Below are positions 52,021-61,531 of a stretch of DNA of 64,000 bases, piece by piece; position 1 is the first letter of the stretch, and the number at the start of each line of letters is the position of its first letter. Under the pieces are notes generated by a model. The model saw only the letters and a list, made by a program, of their open reading frames with translations. It was not told where the DNA came from and ran no database searches. A program made the position numbers and the translations under genes. Origin of the DNA: SAR202 cluster bacterium (GTDB lineage: Bacteria > Chloroflexota > Dehalococcoidia > UBA6926 > VFHL01); assembly GCA_009392005.1 (NCBI GenBank), contig VFHL01000004.1, positions 1 to 64,000 on the forward strand, read 5' to 3'.

Positions 52021-54690
52021 TTATGAATCGGTTACATTGCCCTCATTGTCAATATATTTGATGGGTATACTTAGGTCTTTGATCTGGGGTTCAATTGTTC
52101 GCAAATCTCCAACAACGATAACGGTTAGTTGTTCTAATTTGATCTGTTCTTTTGCAACGCGTGTGGTGTCTTCGAGTGTGACGTTCTCGATCTGATCTCC
52201 ATATTCGGAAAAATAGGATAGAGGTAGGTCGAAGTGAACCAATTCACCAAGTTGGCCGAGAATTTGGTCTGTGGTCGCAAATGATTCTGGGAGGCTACGA
52301 ATAATGCCTTCCTTGGCATATTTGAGTTCTTCCGCTGTGACGGGATGGTCGTTGGCGATGTTATTTAATTCTAAGATTGTTTCTCTTATTGCATCACCTG
52401 TGTTAGGTGTTTGAACACCACCTCCTGAGATGAACAGTGATGCGGGGTTTTGCCATTCTATCCACGAACGATATCCGTATGTATACCCTTTGTCCTCTCG
52501 GAGATTCTTGTTTAACCGTGAAGAAAAATGGCCACCCAAACTATATACAATTAGTGACATTGTGAAGTAATCAGGGTGGCTTCGTGGGATTGATTGATGC
52601 CCAATACGAAGTACCGATTGTGGAGCACCAGGTTTGTCTAGAAGTAGGATGCTTTGTTCTGGTTGAGAATGATTAACTATAGGTGGTATTTCTTTAGCTG
52701 TTTTGGAATTCGAATTCTTTGAACGCCATTTACCAAAGAGGTTTTCAATCTGTGTGTTTACGTCTGAAGCTTTAACATCACCCACCACTACAAGAGTAGC
52801 TACATCTGGTGAATATATTGATTCGTATTGCTGGGTCAGATCCGCCTGCTGGAGATTCTCGAGGCCTATTTTTGTGCCTGAGACTGGGTGGCCATATGGT
52901 GTGTTTGCACCGTATAGCGCCATGGGAGTCACTCGATCTGCCAAAGAAGTGGGGTCATCTTGGATACGTTCGATGTCGGTCAAGTGCTCTCTCAGTACTC
53001 TGGTTAGTTCCTTTGATGCGAATGTTGGATGCAAAACTATGTCAGCTGTTAAATTTAGGGCGTCGGACCAATGCTTCGTTAAGCTCTCCGAGTTTACCGT
53101 GGTGATTTCTCGGCGCGTTCCTGTGAATATCTGTGTTCCAAGTGATTCGAATTCTTCAGCAATTTGTTGGCTAGATCGCGTCTGGGTACCTTCAGTTAAC
53201 ATAGAAGCTGTCATGTAAGACAGGCCAGGCTGTAATTTTGGGTCAGATATCGCACCATTTTTTAGAAGTAAACCAAAAGTGATTACTGGTAACTCGTTCT
53301 TCTCGATCACTATTGTTTTCATACCGTTTTCTAAGGTGGTTTCGACTGCGCTTGGAGGAACGAATCTTGGTAGTCCTTGCGGTTTTGGCATGATAGATCT
53401 ATCCAAATTTGACACCGCGGCACTCAACTCTGCTTGAGGATTCACTGTCAATTCGACATGATTGTCTCCTAGAACTGAGTTTGCCACATCTTGTATTTGG
53501 TTGGCAGAAACCTCTAAATAGCGAGTTGTCTCGCTGTTTAGGAGATCGGGGTTCCCGGCAAGGACGTTGTATCGATTTAGCTGGTCAGCTCGCCCACCGA
53601 ATCCACCAATACGTTGTAGTCTACGAACAAAACGGCTTTCAAATCGATTCTTTGCCTTTTCCAGTTCATCATTCGTGACAAGAGTGGTTTGCACGGTTCT
53701 AATTTCTTCTAAAACGGCCTCTCTCAAGGCATTTGGTTCGTTTCCTGGCGCAGCCGTCACAGTTATATAGAATTCACCAGCGATTTCGCTCGGCATAAAA
53801 ACCGCGTTTACATCCTGCGCAATTTGTTTTTCATATACAAGAGATTGGTACAAGCGAGAACTTTTCCCATCTCCAATAATTGATGCTAAAAGAGACAGGG
53901 CAGGAGTATCCGAATCACGCCACGGTACTGTCGGCCAAGCGAAATAAAGGCGAGGGAGTGATACTTTGTCATTAATGGAAAGGATTATTTGAGCCGAGAG
54001 GCTAGAGTCTTGCCGGTGCATCCTTGGAAGTGGCTCACCAGGCGGAATGTCCTCAAAGTATTTCCGCACGAGTGCTTCAACATTGTTTCGGTCAAAATTC
54101 CCGGCAATACTTAGGCTGCAGTTGGAAGGAGAGTAATAGCGTTTAAAAAAGGCTTCAATGTCTTCAATACTTGCAGCATCAAGGTCTTCTTGAGAACCGA
54201 TCGTGAGCCAATTATAAGGGTGGGGTAGGGGAAATAAGGCCTCTTGGATATGAGCTATGGCCATTCCATACGGACGATTTTCATAACTTTGTCGCCGTTC
54301 ATTTTTGACCACGTCCCGTTGGACACGAAACCGTTCTTCGTCAAGAGTTTCAAGCAGGAATCCCATACGGTCAGATTCAAGCCAAAGCGCTAATTCAAGC
54401 GCATCTGATGGGATGTTCTCCCAATAATTTGTTCTGTCCGGATCTGTGGAACCATTGAGGTTCCCACCGACTTTCCACAAAGGTTCAAAAAAATCATGGT
54501 TGTGGTTTTTCGAACCCTCGAACATGACATGTTCGAAAAGGTGGGCAAATCCAGTCCGGCCGGGCTCTTCATTTTTCGATCCGACGTGATACCACAAATT
54601 CACGGCGGTAACCGGTAGAGACATGTCTTGGTGCAAGATGACTTGCAAACCATTTAGTAGAGTGAATTTATCAAAATCTATTTGCGTCAA
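52021..54690 (-). CDS. M16 family metallopeptidase (two-domain, insulinase-like)
   Basis: 889 aa. Zinc motif HLFEH (His50, Glu53, His54) with a Glu further on, in the first M16 domain. The second half is an M16C-type domain starting near TTLENGMKTIV, lacking a zinc motif. In such fused proteins the second half clamps the peptide. No signal peptide seen. Overlaps nothing; the Ham1-like gene follows 43 bases later. Confidence 0.92.
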   Translation of the reverse strand: MTQIDFDKFTLLNGLQVILHQDMSLPVTAVNLWYHVGSKNEEPGRTGFAHLFEHVMFEGSKNHNHDFFEPLWKVGGNLNGSTDPDRTNYWENIPSDALELALWLESDRMGFLLETLDEERFRVQRDVVKNERRQSYENRPYGMAIAHIQEALFPLPHPYNWLTIGSQEDLDAASIEDIEAFFKRYYSPSNCSLSIAGNFDRNNVEALVRKYFEDIPPGEPLPRMHRQDSSLSAQIILSINDKVSLPRLYFAWPTVPWRDSDTPALSLLASIIGDGKSSRLYQSLVYEKQIAQDVNAVFMPSEIAGEFYITVTAAPGNEPNALREAVLEEIRTVQTTLVTNDELEKAKNRFESRFVRRLQRIGGFGGRADQLNRYNVLAGNPDLLNSETTRYLEVSANQIQDVANSVLGDNHVELTVNPQAELSAAVSNLDRSIMPKPQGLPRFVPPSAVETTLENGMKTIVIEKNELPVITFGLLLKNGAISDPKLQPGLSYMTASMLTEGTQTRSSQQIAEEFESLGTQIFTGTRREITTVNSESLTKHWSDALNLTADIVLHPTFASKELTRVLREHLTDIERIQDDPTSLADRVTPMALYGANTPYGHPVSGTKIGLENLQQADLTQQYESIYSPDVATLVVVGDVKASDVNTQIENLFGKWRSKNSNSKTAKEIPPIVNHSQPEQSILLLDKPGAPQSVLRIGHQSIPRSHPDYFTMSLIVYSLGGHFSSRLNKNLREDKGYTYGYRSWIEWQNPASLFISGGGVQTPNTGDAIRETILELNNIANDHPVTAEELKYAKEGIIRSLPESFATTDQILGQLGELVHFDLPLSYFSEYGDQIENVTLEDTTRVAKEQIKLEQLTVIVVGDLRTIEPQIKDLSIPIKYIDNEGNVTDS

Positions 54691-54888
54691 TTAATCCCTC
54701 GCTCTAATCAAAATATTCTTTGGTACACGGTAATTGTAGCAGAGCGATGGTGGCAATTGACTGCTACGAATGGAGTCATGCATACATCCTAAATATGAGC
54801 GATCCGAGCATGATTGTGTAAAGCCCCATGAATTTACGATGTGAAGCGCTAGTTGACCAGTCATGCCATGTTTACATCTTAAAAACTT

Positions 54889-54894
54889 TATAAT
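54889..54894 (+). promoter_or_regulatory. -10 element before the degenerate ATPase gene
   Basis: Perfect TATAAT, 22 bases ahead of the ATG, followed by ribosome site GGGAGG. No good -35 at the normal spacing. Confidence 0.4.
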
Positions 54895-54916
54895 AGTCAA
54901 TTAGTGGGAGGTAAAT

Positions 54917-55681
54917 ATGAATAGCAATCCAACTATGATTCACTTGATCAAGAACAATACTTTAAATTCAGAAATGGCTTCAACCTTGTGGTCATTTATA
55001 TCTGCAGGTACATCATTCATTAGTTCAGCTGTACCCAGGTTGGCTGGTAAGACAACTATCGCAAATGCAGCTCTTAGTTTATTAGGTGAAAATGTGTCAA
55101 TCGAAAAATTGGATGGGTCAATCGAACATATGTTGTCGTATAAGAATAAACAGCCGAATGGTTATCTGACCATTAGTGAGATAAGTCAAGGACCATTTCA
55201 AGATTATATTTGGGGTAATGAAGTTCGTGAATTATTCAAAGTATTGCGTGTTGGCTACTCGCTAATGGCGACAATGCACGCGAGTGATGTTAGGGATGTA
55301 TTCAAACAAATTTGTTTTGACAACGATATTGAAGATCAAGATGCCCGGCGGATCGGACTGGTTGTTTGTATAAAGAGATTTGGTGATAATGACAGCAATT
55401 ACTGGCGTCGGGTCTCCGAGATATATCAAATTCATGGAGTCACAAATGGGATTCCAAAGACTTCTTTGTTGTTTCGTTGGGATGCTGGTGGGGATCAATT
55501 CGAAAGGGTATCAGAACCTATTAGTGCAAACTTTAATACGAACCAAAGCGAAATTATTCGGCGTGCTGAGAATTTAGAAACGTTGGCGGAGCAGGCCATT
55601 GGTAGAGATGACGAATGGTACTCGAAAATGACTGAACAGTTAGTGACTGCAGATTTGAAATATCAAGCAGACAATTATTGA
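54917..55681 (+). CDS. Orphan type II/IV secretion-like ATPase with altered P-loop
   Basis: 254 aa. The core resembles CpaF/VirB11/PilB ATPases: PRLAGKTT (residues 40-47) stands where the Walker A lies, but the first Gly is Val39; then a Walker-B-like YLTISEISQGPFQDYIWGNE and MATMHASDVRDVFKQ (the conserved HA box). No N-terminal domain of the secretion ATPases and no pilus or secretion genes around. Perhaps a regulatory or vestigial ATPase. Confidence 0.7.
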   Translation: MNSNPTMIHLIKNNTLNSEMASTLWSFISAGTSFISSAVPRLAGKTTIANAALSLLGENVSIEKLDGSIEHMLSYKNKQPNGYLTISEISQGPFQDYIWGNEVRELFKVLRVGYSLMATMHASDVRDVFKQICFDNDIEDQDARRIGLVVCIKRFGDNDSNYWRRVSEIYQIHGVTNGIPKTSLLFRWDAGGDQFERVSEPISANFNTNQSEIIRRAENLETLAEQAIGRDDEWYSKMTEQLVTADLKYQADNY

Positions 55682-55706
55682 AGCGTTATCGAATTGGAGG
55701 TTCGTA

Positions 55707-56651
55707 ATGAAAATTGTAAGGTTCTTGGCAACAAACGATTCCGATGACTCTCTTGCCCACATTGGCATCTCTAAGGATGAGGGTATTGTTGATATTGATG
55801 AGATTGTGGGTGACTTGAGAGGGGATGCTCCACAACTCCAGATGGAGCGGTTAATCAATAGATTTGAAGATTTACGGCCAGCGATTTCGCAATTGGTGGA
55901 CGCTACACCTCCGATGTCGGGTGATAAATACCGTCTTCTCCCACCTTTACCGAGACCGAGCAAAATTTTGTGTTGTATCGGAAATTATTGGGAACACATG
56001 GAGCGTACTCCAAGGCCCCTGAACCTATTTCTGAAATCCCCCGATTCCGTGGTTGGTCCTGGGGATACGATTCGTCTTCCAGCTTACACAGATCCATATG
56101 TGTTCCATCACGAAGCTGAGTTAGGTATCGTCGCGAGGGGCCCAGCCAAAAATATTGCTGAGGATAATTATCTGGAAGCGATATTTGGTTATACATGTAT
56201 GATTGATGTGTCAGCTAGGGCAGAAGAGCGCAGGACCTGGAGGTCTGGCAGTTGGATGGGCAAATCATTTGACACATTTGGACCGATCGGCCCATGCATT
56301 GTCACTGCGGACGAAATCCCTGATCCAAATGATCTAAACGTCAAATTCTGGAATAATGGTGATCTTCGCCATGACTACAATACCGATGATATGGAACACC
56401 GTGTGCCAGAAATTATAGCTTTTGCAACAAACATTATGACCCTTAATTCAGGAGATTTGCTGGCTTGTGGTACAAATCATGAGGGTATTGGCCCTTTGCA
56501 AGATGGGGAAAATGTTGAGATGGAAATAGTGGGAATTGGCAAAATGCAACTCGACGTTGCAGATCCGCTGAAAAGAACGTGGGAGCGTGGTGTTTATATG
56601 GGACCTAATTCAACCAATCCTGCGGCAAGAACACAGCAGCCAAATACTTAG
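55707..56651 (+). CDS. FAA hydrolase family protein (third, distinct)
   Basis: 314 aa, 25 bases after the ATPase gene. Metal ligands in HHEAELG and IDVSARAEE; NYWEHMERTPRPLNLFLKSPDSVVG and PGDTIRLPAYTDPYVF show the FAH fold. It differs clearly from the two tandem copies at 23-25 kb, so it is not a recent duplicate. Likely cleaves or decarboxylates a beta-keto or ring-cleavage product. Confidence 0.88.
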   Translation: MKIVRFLATNDSDDSLAHIGISKDEGIVDIDEIVGDLRGDAPQLQMERLINRFEDLRPAISQLVDATPPMSGDKYRLLPPLPRPSKILCCIGNYWEHMERTPRPLNLFLKSPDSVVGPGDTIRLPAYTDPYVFHHEAELGIVARGPAKNIAEDNYLEAIFGYTCMIDVSARAEERRTWRSGSWMGKSFDTFGPIGPCIVTADEIPDPNDLNVKFWNNGDLRHDYNTDDMEHRVPEIIAFATNIMTLNSGDLLACGTNHEGIGPLQDGENVEMEIVGIGKMQLDVADPLKRTWERGVYMGPNSTNPAARTQQPNT

Positions 56652-56907
56652 GCGGTATTGTAACCTTGAGGGATTGTGCGAAAATGTCGAGATTTGTTTG
56701 GTAACTGGGTAATGACTCGAATTCGCCGTCACGCGGTATAGATATCAAGGATTGGTGGATATAGGGTCAATATCCTTCTAAGAATGGATTTCTATTTATT
56801 CAATCAACAAAGATTGGTGTGGAGCAGTATAACTTTTCCAGTCGTATCGTTGATAAAAAGACTTAGTTGTAGATTCATTGGCTATCAACCATTCGGAGGT
56901 GCGCTAG

Positions 56908-58125
56908 ATGGCAGAGAATTCGGCTCGGGTTAATTCGTCGATTCAAATCACTAATACGCAGCGCGTTCTACTTTTGATTACTACGGTTTTTGGTCACTGC
57001 ATTAAGCATGCATTTAGTGCGGCGTTTTTTATTTTGATCCCTGAAATCAAAACAAGCCTTGGATTTACGAATTCTGAAGTTGGAGGGCTATCTGCAATTC
57101 GTAATGTTTTAGGAGGGCTTGCCAATTTACCTGGTGGGTTCCTTGCGGATCGATTTAGCCAGAGCCGCGCATTGATTTTGGGTGTCTCATTTGCTTGTAT
57201 CGGAATATTCGCGTTTTTTCTCGGATTATCAACAACTTTCTGGCAAATTGCGATCAGTTCCTCTTTCATGATTATCGCTATAACATTTTGGCATCCGGCC
57301 GCACTTTCTGCTTTGTCGGTGAGATTTGCTGATCGCAGGGGATTTGCGATATCCCTGCATGGTACGGGTGGTAGCATCGGTGAAGCTATCGGTCCAATTG
57401 TGACTGGATTATTACTTGCTTCATTCGCGTGGGTGGCTGTTGCCCAGGGCATGATTGTCCCTTCAATTGTATTAGGCGTATTCTTCTGGTTGGTGCTACG
57501 TAAACTTCCTATGCAAAGCGACGTTCCGATAACGACCAACGAATACGTTAGCTCTTTAATCGAATTGTTTGCGAATAGGCGACTGTTAATTGTTCTGGGA
57601 TTGGCTGGTGGATACGCGGCGGGTCAGAGCGTTTTTTTCACCTTTTTCCCTATATATATGAGAGAAGATATTGGTTCATCGACAGTTGAGGTAGGCATCT
57701 TTATTTCATTGGCACAAGTAGCGGGAATCGTAGCACAGCCCCTAATGGGTTACCTCTCGGACCGGCTAGGAAGAAAAGCGATACTAACGCCGAGTTTTTT
57801 GATTATGGGTGTTTCCCTTTTTGGTCTTTATGTTGTGCCTGCTTCTAATGGTGTTCTTTTTCTCATTGTTATTGTTATATTGGGGACCGTGTTGTTTTCG
57901 ACGATGGCAATCTTGCTTGCAGCGGCAGGTGATTTGGTGAGTAGTGAGGTCCAAGGCACAACAATATCGCTGGTTTTTGGAACTAGTATTATTGTTGCAG
58001 CGTTGTCTCCGTACATTGGAGGAATATTTGCTGATTGGTATGGCGTGAAGACCTCTTTTCTCTGGGCATCCGGGATTGTGATGTTTACCGCGATTACGGC
58101 GTTTTTCACGAAGTGGGATAAATAA
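56908..58125 (+). CDS. MFS transporter
   Basis: 405 aa, about twelve helices. LPGGFLADRFSQSRALI near residue 73 and GYLSDRLGRKAIL in the second half are the two MFS loop motifs. Good ribosome site GGAGGT. Substrate unknown. Preceded by a 256-base spacer in which I see no gene or repeat. Fosmidomycin-resistance-like MFS is a possible family. Confidence 0.85.
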   Translation: MAENSARVNSSIQITNTQRVLLLITTVFGHCIKHAFSAAFFILIPEIKTSLGFTNSEVGGLSAIRNVLGGLANLPGGFLADRFSQSRALILGVSFACIGIFAFFLGLSTTFWQIAISSSFMIIAITFWHPAALSALSVRFADRRGFAISLHGTGGSIGEAIGPIVTGLLLASFAWVAVAQGMIVPSIVLGVFFWLVLRKLPMQSDVPITTNEYVSSLIELFANRRLLIVLGLAGGYAAGQSVFFTFFPIYMREDIGSSTVEVGIFISLAQVAGIVAQPLMGYLSDRLGRKAILTPSFLIMGVSLFGLYVVPASNGVLFLIVIVILGTVLFSTMAILLAAAGDLVSSEVQGTTISLVFGTSIIVAALSPYIGGIFADWYGVKTSFLWASGIVMFTAITAFFTKWDK

Positions 58126-58129
58126 ATAT

Positions 58130-58678
58130 GTGTTCAACAAAAACAAAAGTGGGTTTGGGTTAATGTTCGGTCGAGATAGATTATTCATTATCTTGGCATC
58201 ATTCGCGGCAGTGGCGATTCTTGGTGGTTCTGCAATTATATTGAGCGAGCCCCTCTTTGGTTGGTTACTTGCGGCCTTTTTATTTTTGATGGTACTCGGA
58301 TTTTCACTGACTGGCGGCCTTAAGAGGCGCTATTTTGTTCTTGCGTTGGGTATAGAGATGTTGATAGCGGGTACTGTTGGGGGAATAATGTATCAGGAAG
58401 ATATCGTTTATACCCTTAGCGCGGAGCGCCGAGCAGTACAAACTGTTTACAATATGTTGGAAGCCTGTACGCATCCCGTTCCAGAGCGTTCGGATATTTC
58501 GGCCAAACCTGAAACGAGAGATCGTACGACCCATGTCGTGGCGATAGCGTCTCAGGTTTATAACTACGGTCTTTGGTATGTTCATGCGGACAAACGCCAA
58601 ATTTACCCAGCCGATAGCTTTGCTGAAGATTTAATGATGGGCGACAATGGATGCAAGCCTCTTGATCCCAGTGATTGA
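58130..58678 (+). CDS. Membrane protein of unknown function
   Basis: 182 aa from a GTG four bases after the MFS stop (an ATG 11 codons on is possible). Three hydrophobic helices lie in about residues 19-92, then a soluble tail of about 90 residues with Cys and a YNMLEACTHPVPERSD region. No family recognised. Likely cotranscribed with the MFS gene. Confidence 0.6.
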   Translation: MFNKNKSGFGLMFGRDRLFIILASFAAVAILGGSAIILSEPLFGWLLAAFLFLMVLGFSLTGGLKRRYFVLALGIEMLIAGTVGGIMYQEDIVYTLSAERRAVQTVYNMLEACTHPVPERSDISAKPETRDRTTHVVAIASQVYNYGLWYVHADKRQIYPADSFAEDLMMGDNGCKPLDPSD

Positions 58679-58698
58679 TAGCTTAAACTAATAGCCGT

Positions 58699-59541
58699 TC
58701 ACAAGTTTTTGAGAATTCGTTGCCCGTTTCGCACCAAAATGGATTCCATTTCCAAAGGTGTGAGTTCAGCGTTTTCTAAGTGGTCAAAAACTTTTTCATA
58801 CGGCATTAGGGGATAATCGGATCCAAACAAGATTCTTTCGACACCGACAATATTTATCATAGTTCTATATATTTTGGTGTCGTAAAGATATGGCGTAGCC
58901 GCTATGTCAAAATACACATTTTTCAAAAGCCGTCTAATTTCTGGCATATGTTTGAAGAGTGGTAGACCGCCACCCCAATGCGCCAATATCACGTTTAGTT
59001 CCGTATGTGAAGATAAAAAATATTCAAGTTCTTGAGGGTAGGTTGTTCCCTTTCCAGGGTATTGGTGGCCCAAAGGTTCGGAACTATGCATTAGTAGTGC
59101 AAGGTTGTTGCGCTCGATCACTTCGGTGAAGTCACTATATTCAAGGGGGGTTCTCAAGTTCCACTCTTGATTATCAGGCCGCATTTCCCCTAGGCCTTTG
59201 AGGCCCGCTTCAATGCATCGGTGCATTTCGTTGATTGTCTCCGCTTCATTTGAAGGTAGAACAGTAAAAAAGCCAATGAGTCTTTCGGGATATCTTTGGA
59301 CTGCATCAATGATCGTGTCGTTATGCTTTATGCATAATTCATTAGAAGACCATCCGAAACCACAGATGACAGCGCGCTTGATTTCCGCACGATCCAAAGC
59401 GTCTATTAGGTCATCAGCGCCAATAATGCGTGCATCACTTAGGGAGTAGATTCCGTCAAAACCAGAGTCCAGTTTCTGGTATGAATCCACGTTTTCGTGG
59501 ACATCTGGCGGGAAGATATGTGTGTGGAAATCAACAGTCAT
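58699..59541 (-). CDS. Amidohydrolase (ACMSD-like family)
   Basis: 280 aa metal-dependent TIM barrel. DFHTHIFP at the N-terminus, LMHSSEP, ILAHWGGGLP and the acid in FGSDYPLMPY complete the set used by the amidohydrolase_2/ACMSD family. Often a decarboxylase or hydrolase of aromatic-derived acids. Single gene between two plus-strand operons. Confidence 0.87.
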   Translation of the reverse strand: MTVDFHTHIFPPDVHENVDSYQKLDSGFDGIYSLSDARIIGADDLIDALDRAEIKRAVICGFGWSSNELCIKHNDTIIDAVQRYPERLIGFFTVLPSNEAETINEMHRCIEAGLKGLGEMRPDNQEWNLRTPLEYSDFTEVIERNNLALLMHSSEPLGHQYPGKGTTYPQELEYFLSSHTELNVILAHWGGGLPLFKHMPEIRRLLKNVYFDIAATPYLYDTKIYRTMINIVGVERILFGSDYPLMPYEKVFDHLENAELTPLEMESILVRNGQRILKNL

Positions 59542-59710
59542 TCCTGTTACAGTATATCATGCATGGGGTAGCGATCTCTGTGGATGATCATCGTGAAATA
59601 ACTAGTATTTCAGCGATCAACAGGGCGCCAACCCGGTCGTGGTTTGTGGCGAACAATGGAATGCACTGTTGTTAGTCGATACTCGATTTACTAGGAGTGA
59701 CCTTCGCAGC

Positions 59711-60541
59711 ATGTTGACTGATAACGTCACAGTCAAGAACCTTGAAGCTGTAGCGAAGCAAGTGCGTCGTAATATTGTTCGCATGTTAACTAAGTCACAA
59801 AGCGGTCACCCCGGTGGATCTCTTTCAGCAGTTGAGCTTTTAGTTGCTCTATATTTTTCTGTTCTAAAGTACGATCCCGATAATCCTGAATGGCCTGATA
59901 GAGATCGGTTTATATTGTCCAAAGGTCACGCCACTCCAGTTTTGTATTCGGTATTGGCTGAGTCGGGTTATTTTCCCGCTGACGAATTGATGACCTTCCG
60001 GCAGTTGGGTAGCCGGCTTCAGGGTCACGTTGATCGAGATTCCACACCTGGTGTTGAAATGTCGGGTGGATCTCTTGGTATGGGGTTATCCTTTGGCCTT
60101 GGGGTTGCGTTAGCAGCTCGTTTTGACGCAAAGGATTTTAATGTTTTCGTCATGATGGGAGATGGTGAATGTGAGGAAGGCCAAGTTTGGGAAGCGGCGA
60201 TGGCAGCGGCACATTTTAACTTGAATCGCGTAACTGCAATCATTGACCACAACAAGATACAAAATGATGGATATGTGAAAGACATCATGAATGTTGCTCC
60301 CCTAGCACCTAAGTGGAGCGCATTTGGTTGGCACACTATTGAAATCAACGGTCACCGGTTTGATGAGATCTTGGACGCCTACGATGAAGCAATGAAAACT
60401 GAAGATCGACCAAGTGTCATCATCGCTCATACTGTTAAGGGTAAAAGCATCAGTTTTATGGAGAACAACCCGGATTATCACGGTAAAGCGCCAACTGCTG
60501 AACAAGCTGAACAAGCGATTCGTGAGATTGATGAATCTTAA
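59711..60541 (+). CDS. Transketolase, N-terminal subunit
   Basis: 276 aa from the ATG at 59711 (the longer frame from 59639 has no support). Thiamine-diphosphate motif GDGECEEGQVWEAAM and ending near IIDHN; SGHPGGSLSAVEL is the opening block. Split transketolase as in many Chloroflexota and archaea. The partner subunit follows after 32 bases. Confidence 0.92.
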   Translation: MLTDNVTVKNLEAVAKQVRRNIVRMLTKSQSGHPGGSLSAVELLVALYFSVLKYDPDNPEWPDRDRFILSKGHATPVLYSVLAESGYFPADELMTFRQLGSRLQGHVDRDSTPGVEMSGGSLGMGLSFGLGVALAARFDAKDFNVFVMMGDGECEEGQVWEAAMAAAHFNLNRVTAIIDHNKIQNDGYVKDIMNVAPLAPKWSAFGWHTIEINGHRFDEILDAYDEAMKTEDRPSVIIAHTVKGKSISFMENNPDYHGKAPTAEQAEQAIREIDES

Positions 60542-60573
60542 AGCATAGCGACTGGCACAGGAGAAAACAGTTG

Positions 60574-61530
60574 ATGACAACTGAACAAGAAATAGCTTCG
60601 ACTCGTGTCGCTTATGGCCAAGCGCTCGCCGAAATTGGCTATACAAACCCAAATATCATTGTTCTTGACGCCGATTTGGCGAAATCAACACAAACAATTC
60701 TCTTTGGGAAAGAACATCCAGACCGGTTTTTTTATGTGGGGATTTCAGAACAGAATATGATGAGTATGGCTGCAGGCTTGGCAGCAAATGGCAAGACTGT
60801 TTTTGCATCGACGTTCGCGGTATTTGCAACTGGAAGAGCTTTTGACCAAGTGCGGGTTGGAATATCGTGGCCAAATTTGAACGTCAAAATAGTTGCAAGC
60901 CATGGAGGGATTTCGGTTGGAGAGGACGGAGCGTCAGCCCAGTCCATTGAAGATTATGCTCTTATGGCATCGCTACCAAGTTTCACTGTGGTGATTCCTG
61001 CGGATGCATACGCGGTCAAGAAGGCGATTCCATTAGTGGCAGAAGCAAAAGGACCGTTCTATGTTCGCACCCATAGGCCAGCGACTCCAGTTGTTTATAG
61101 TAGTGATGATTGTCCTTTCGAGATTGGTAAGGCGAATATGTTGCGCGATGGTACAGATGCGACAATTATTGCCGTCGGGATTCTGGTGCATGAAGCTGTT
61201 GCAGCAGCTGAAATGTTGCAAGAGGAGGAGGGGATCTCTTGTAGAGTCCTCGACATGCATACTTTGAAACCGATGGATGTTGATGCAGTAATATCTGCGG
61301 CGCAGGATACAGGAGCAATAGTGACTGCAGAGGACCATCAAGTTCAAGGCGGATTAGGTAGTGGAGTAGCGCGAATTCTCGCTGAGAATTACCCGGTACC
61401 TGTCGAATATCTTGCTCTAGATGGTTATGGTACGTCTGGTCCATATCTTGAGTTAATGACGCATTTCGATTTCACACCAGAAGCAATCCGTGAAAAAGTG
61501 AAAAATGTAATCGCGCGTAAAGTAGGTTGA
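60574..61530 (+). CDS. Transketolase, C-terminal subunit
   Basis: 318 aa, pyrimidine-binding and C-terminal domains. FYVGISEQNMMSMAAGLA (catalytic Glu in the ISEQN motif), SHGGISVGEDGASAQ and the TAEDHQVQGGLGSG block. With the preceding gene it forms the two-subunit enzyme of the pentose phosphate pathway. ATG chosen; a TTG one codon earlier is possible. Confidence 0.93.
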   Translation: MTTEQEIASTRVAYGQALAEIGYTNPNIIVLDADLAKSTQTILFGKEHPDRFFYVGISEQNMMSMAAGLAANGKTVFASTFAVFATGRAFDQVRVGISWPNLNVKIVASHGGISVGEDGASAQSIEDYALMASLPSFTVVIPADAYAVKKAIPLVAEAKGPFYVRTHRPATPVVYSSDDCPFEIGKANMLRDGTDATIIAVGILVHEAVAAAEMLQEEEGISCRVLDMHTLKPMDVDAVISAAQDTGAIVTAEDHQVQGGLGSGVARILAENYPVPVEYLALDGYGTSGPYLELMTHFDFTPEAIREKVKNVIARKVG

Positions 61531-61531
61531 G

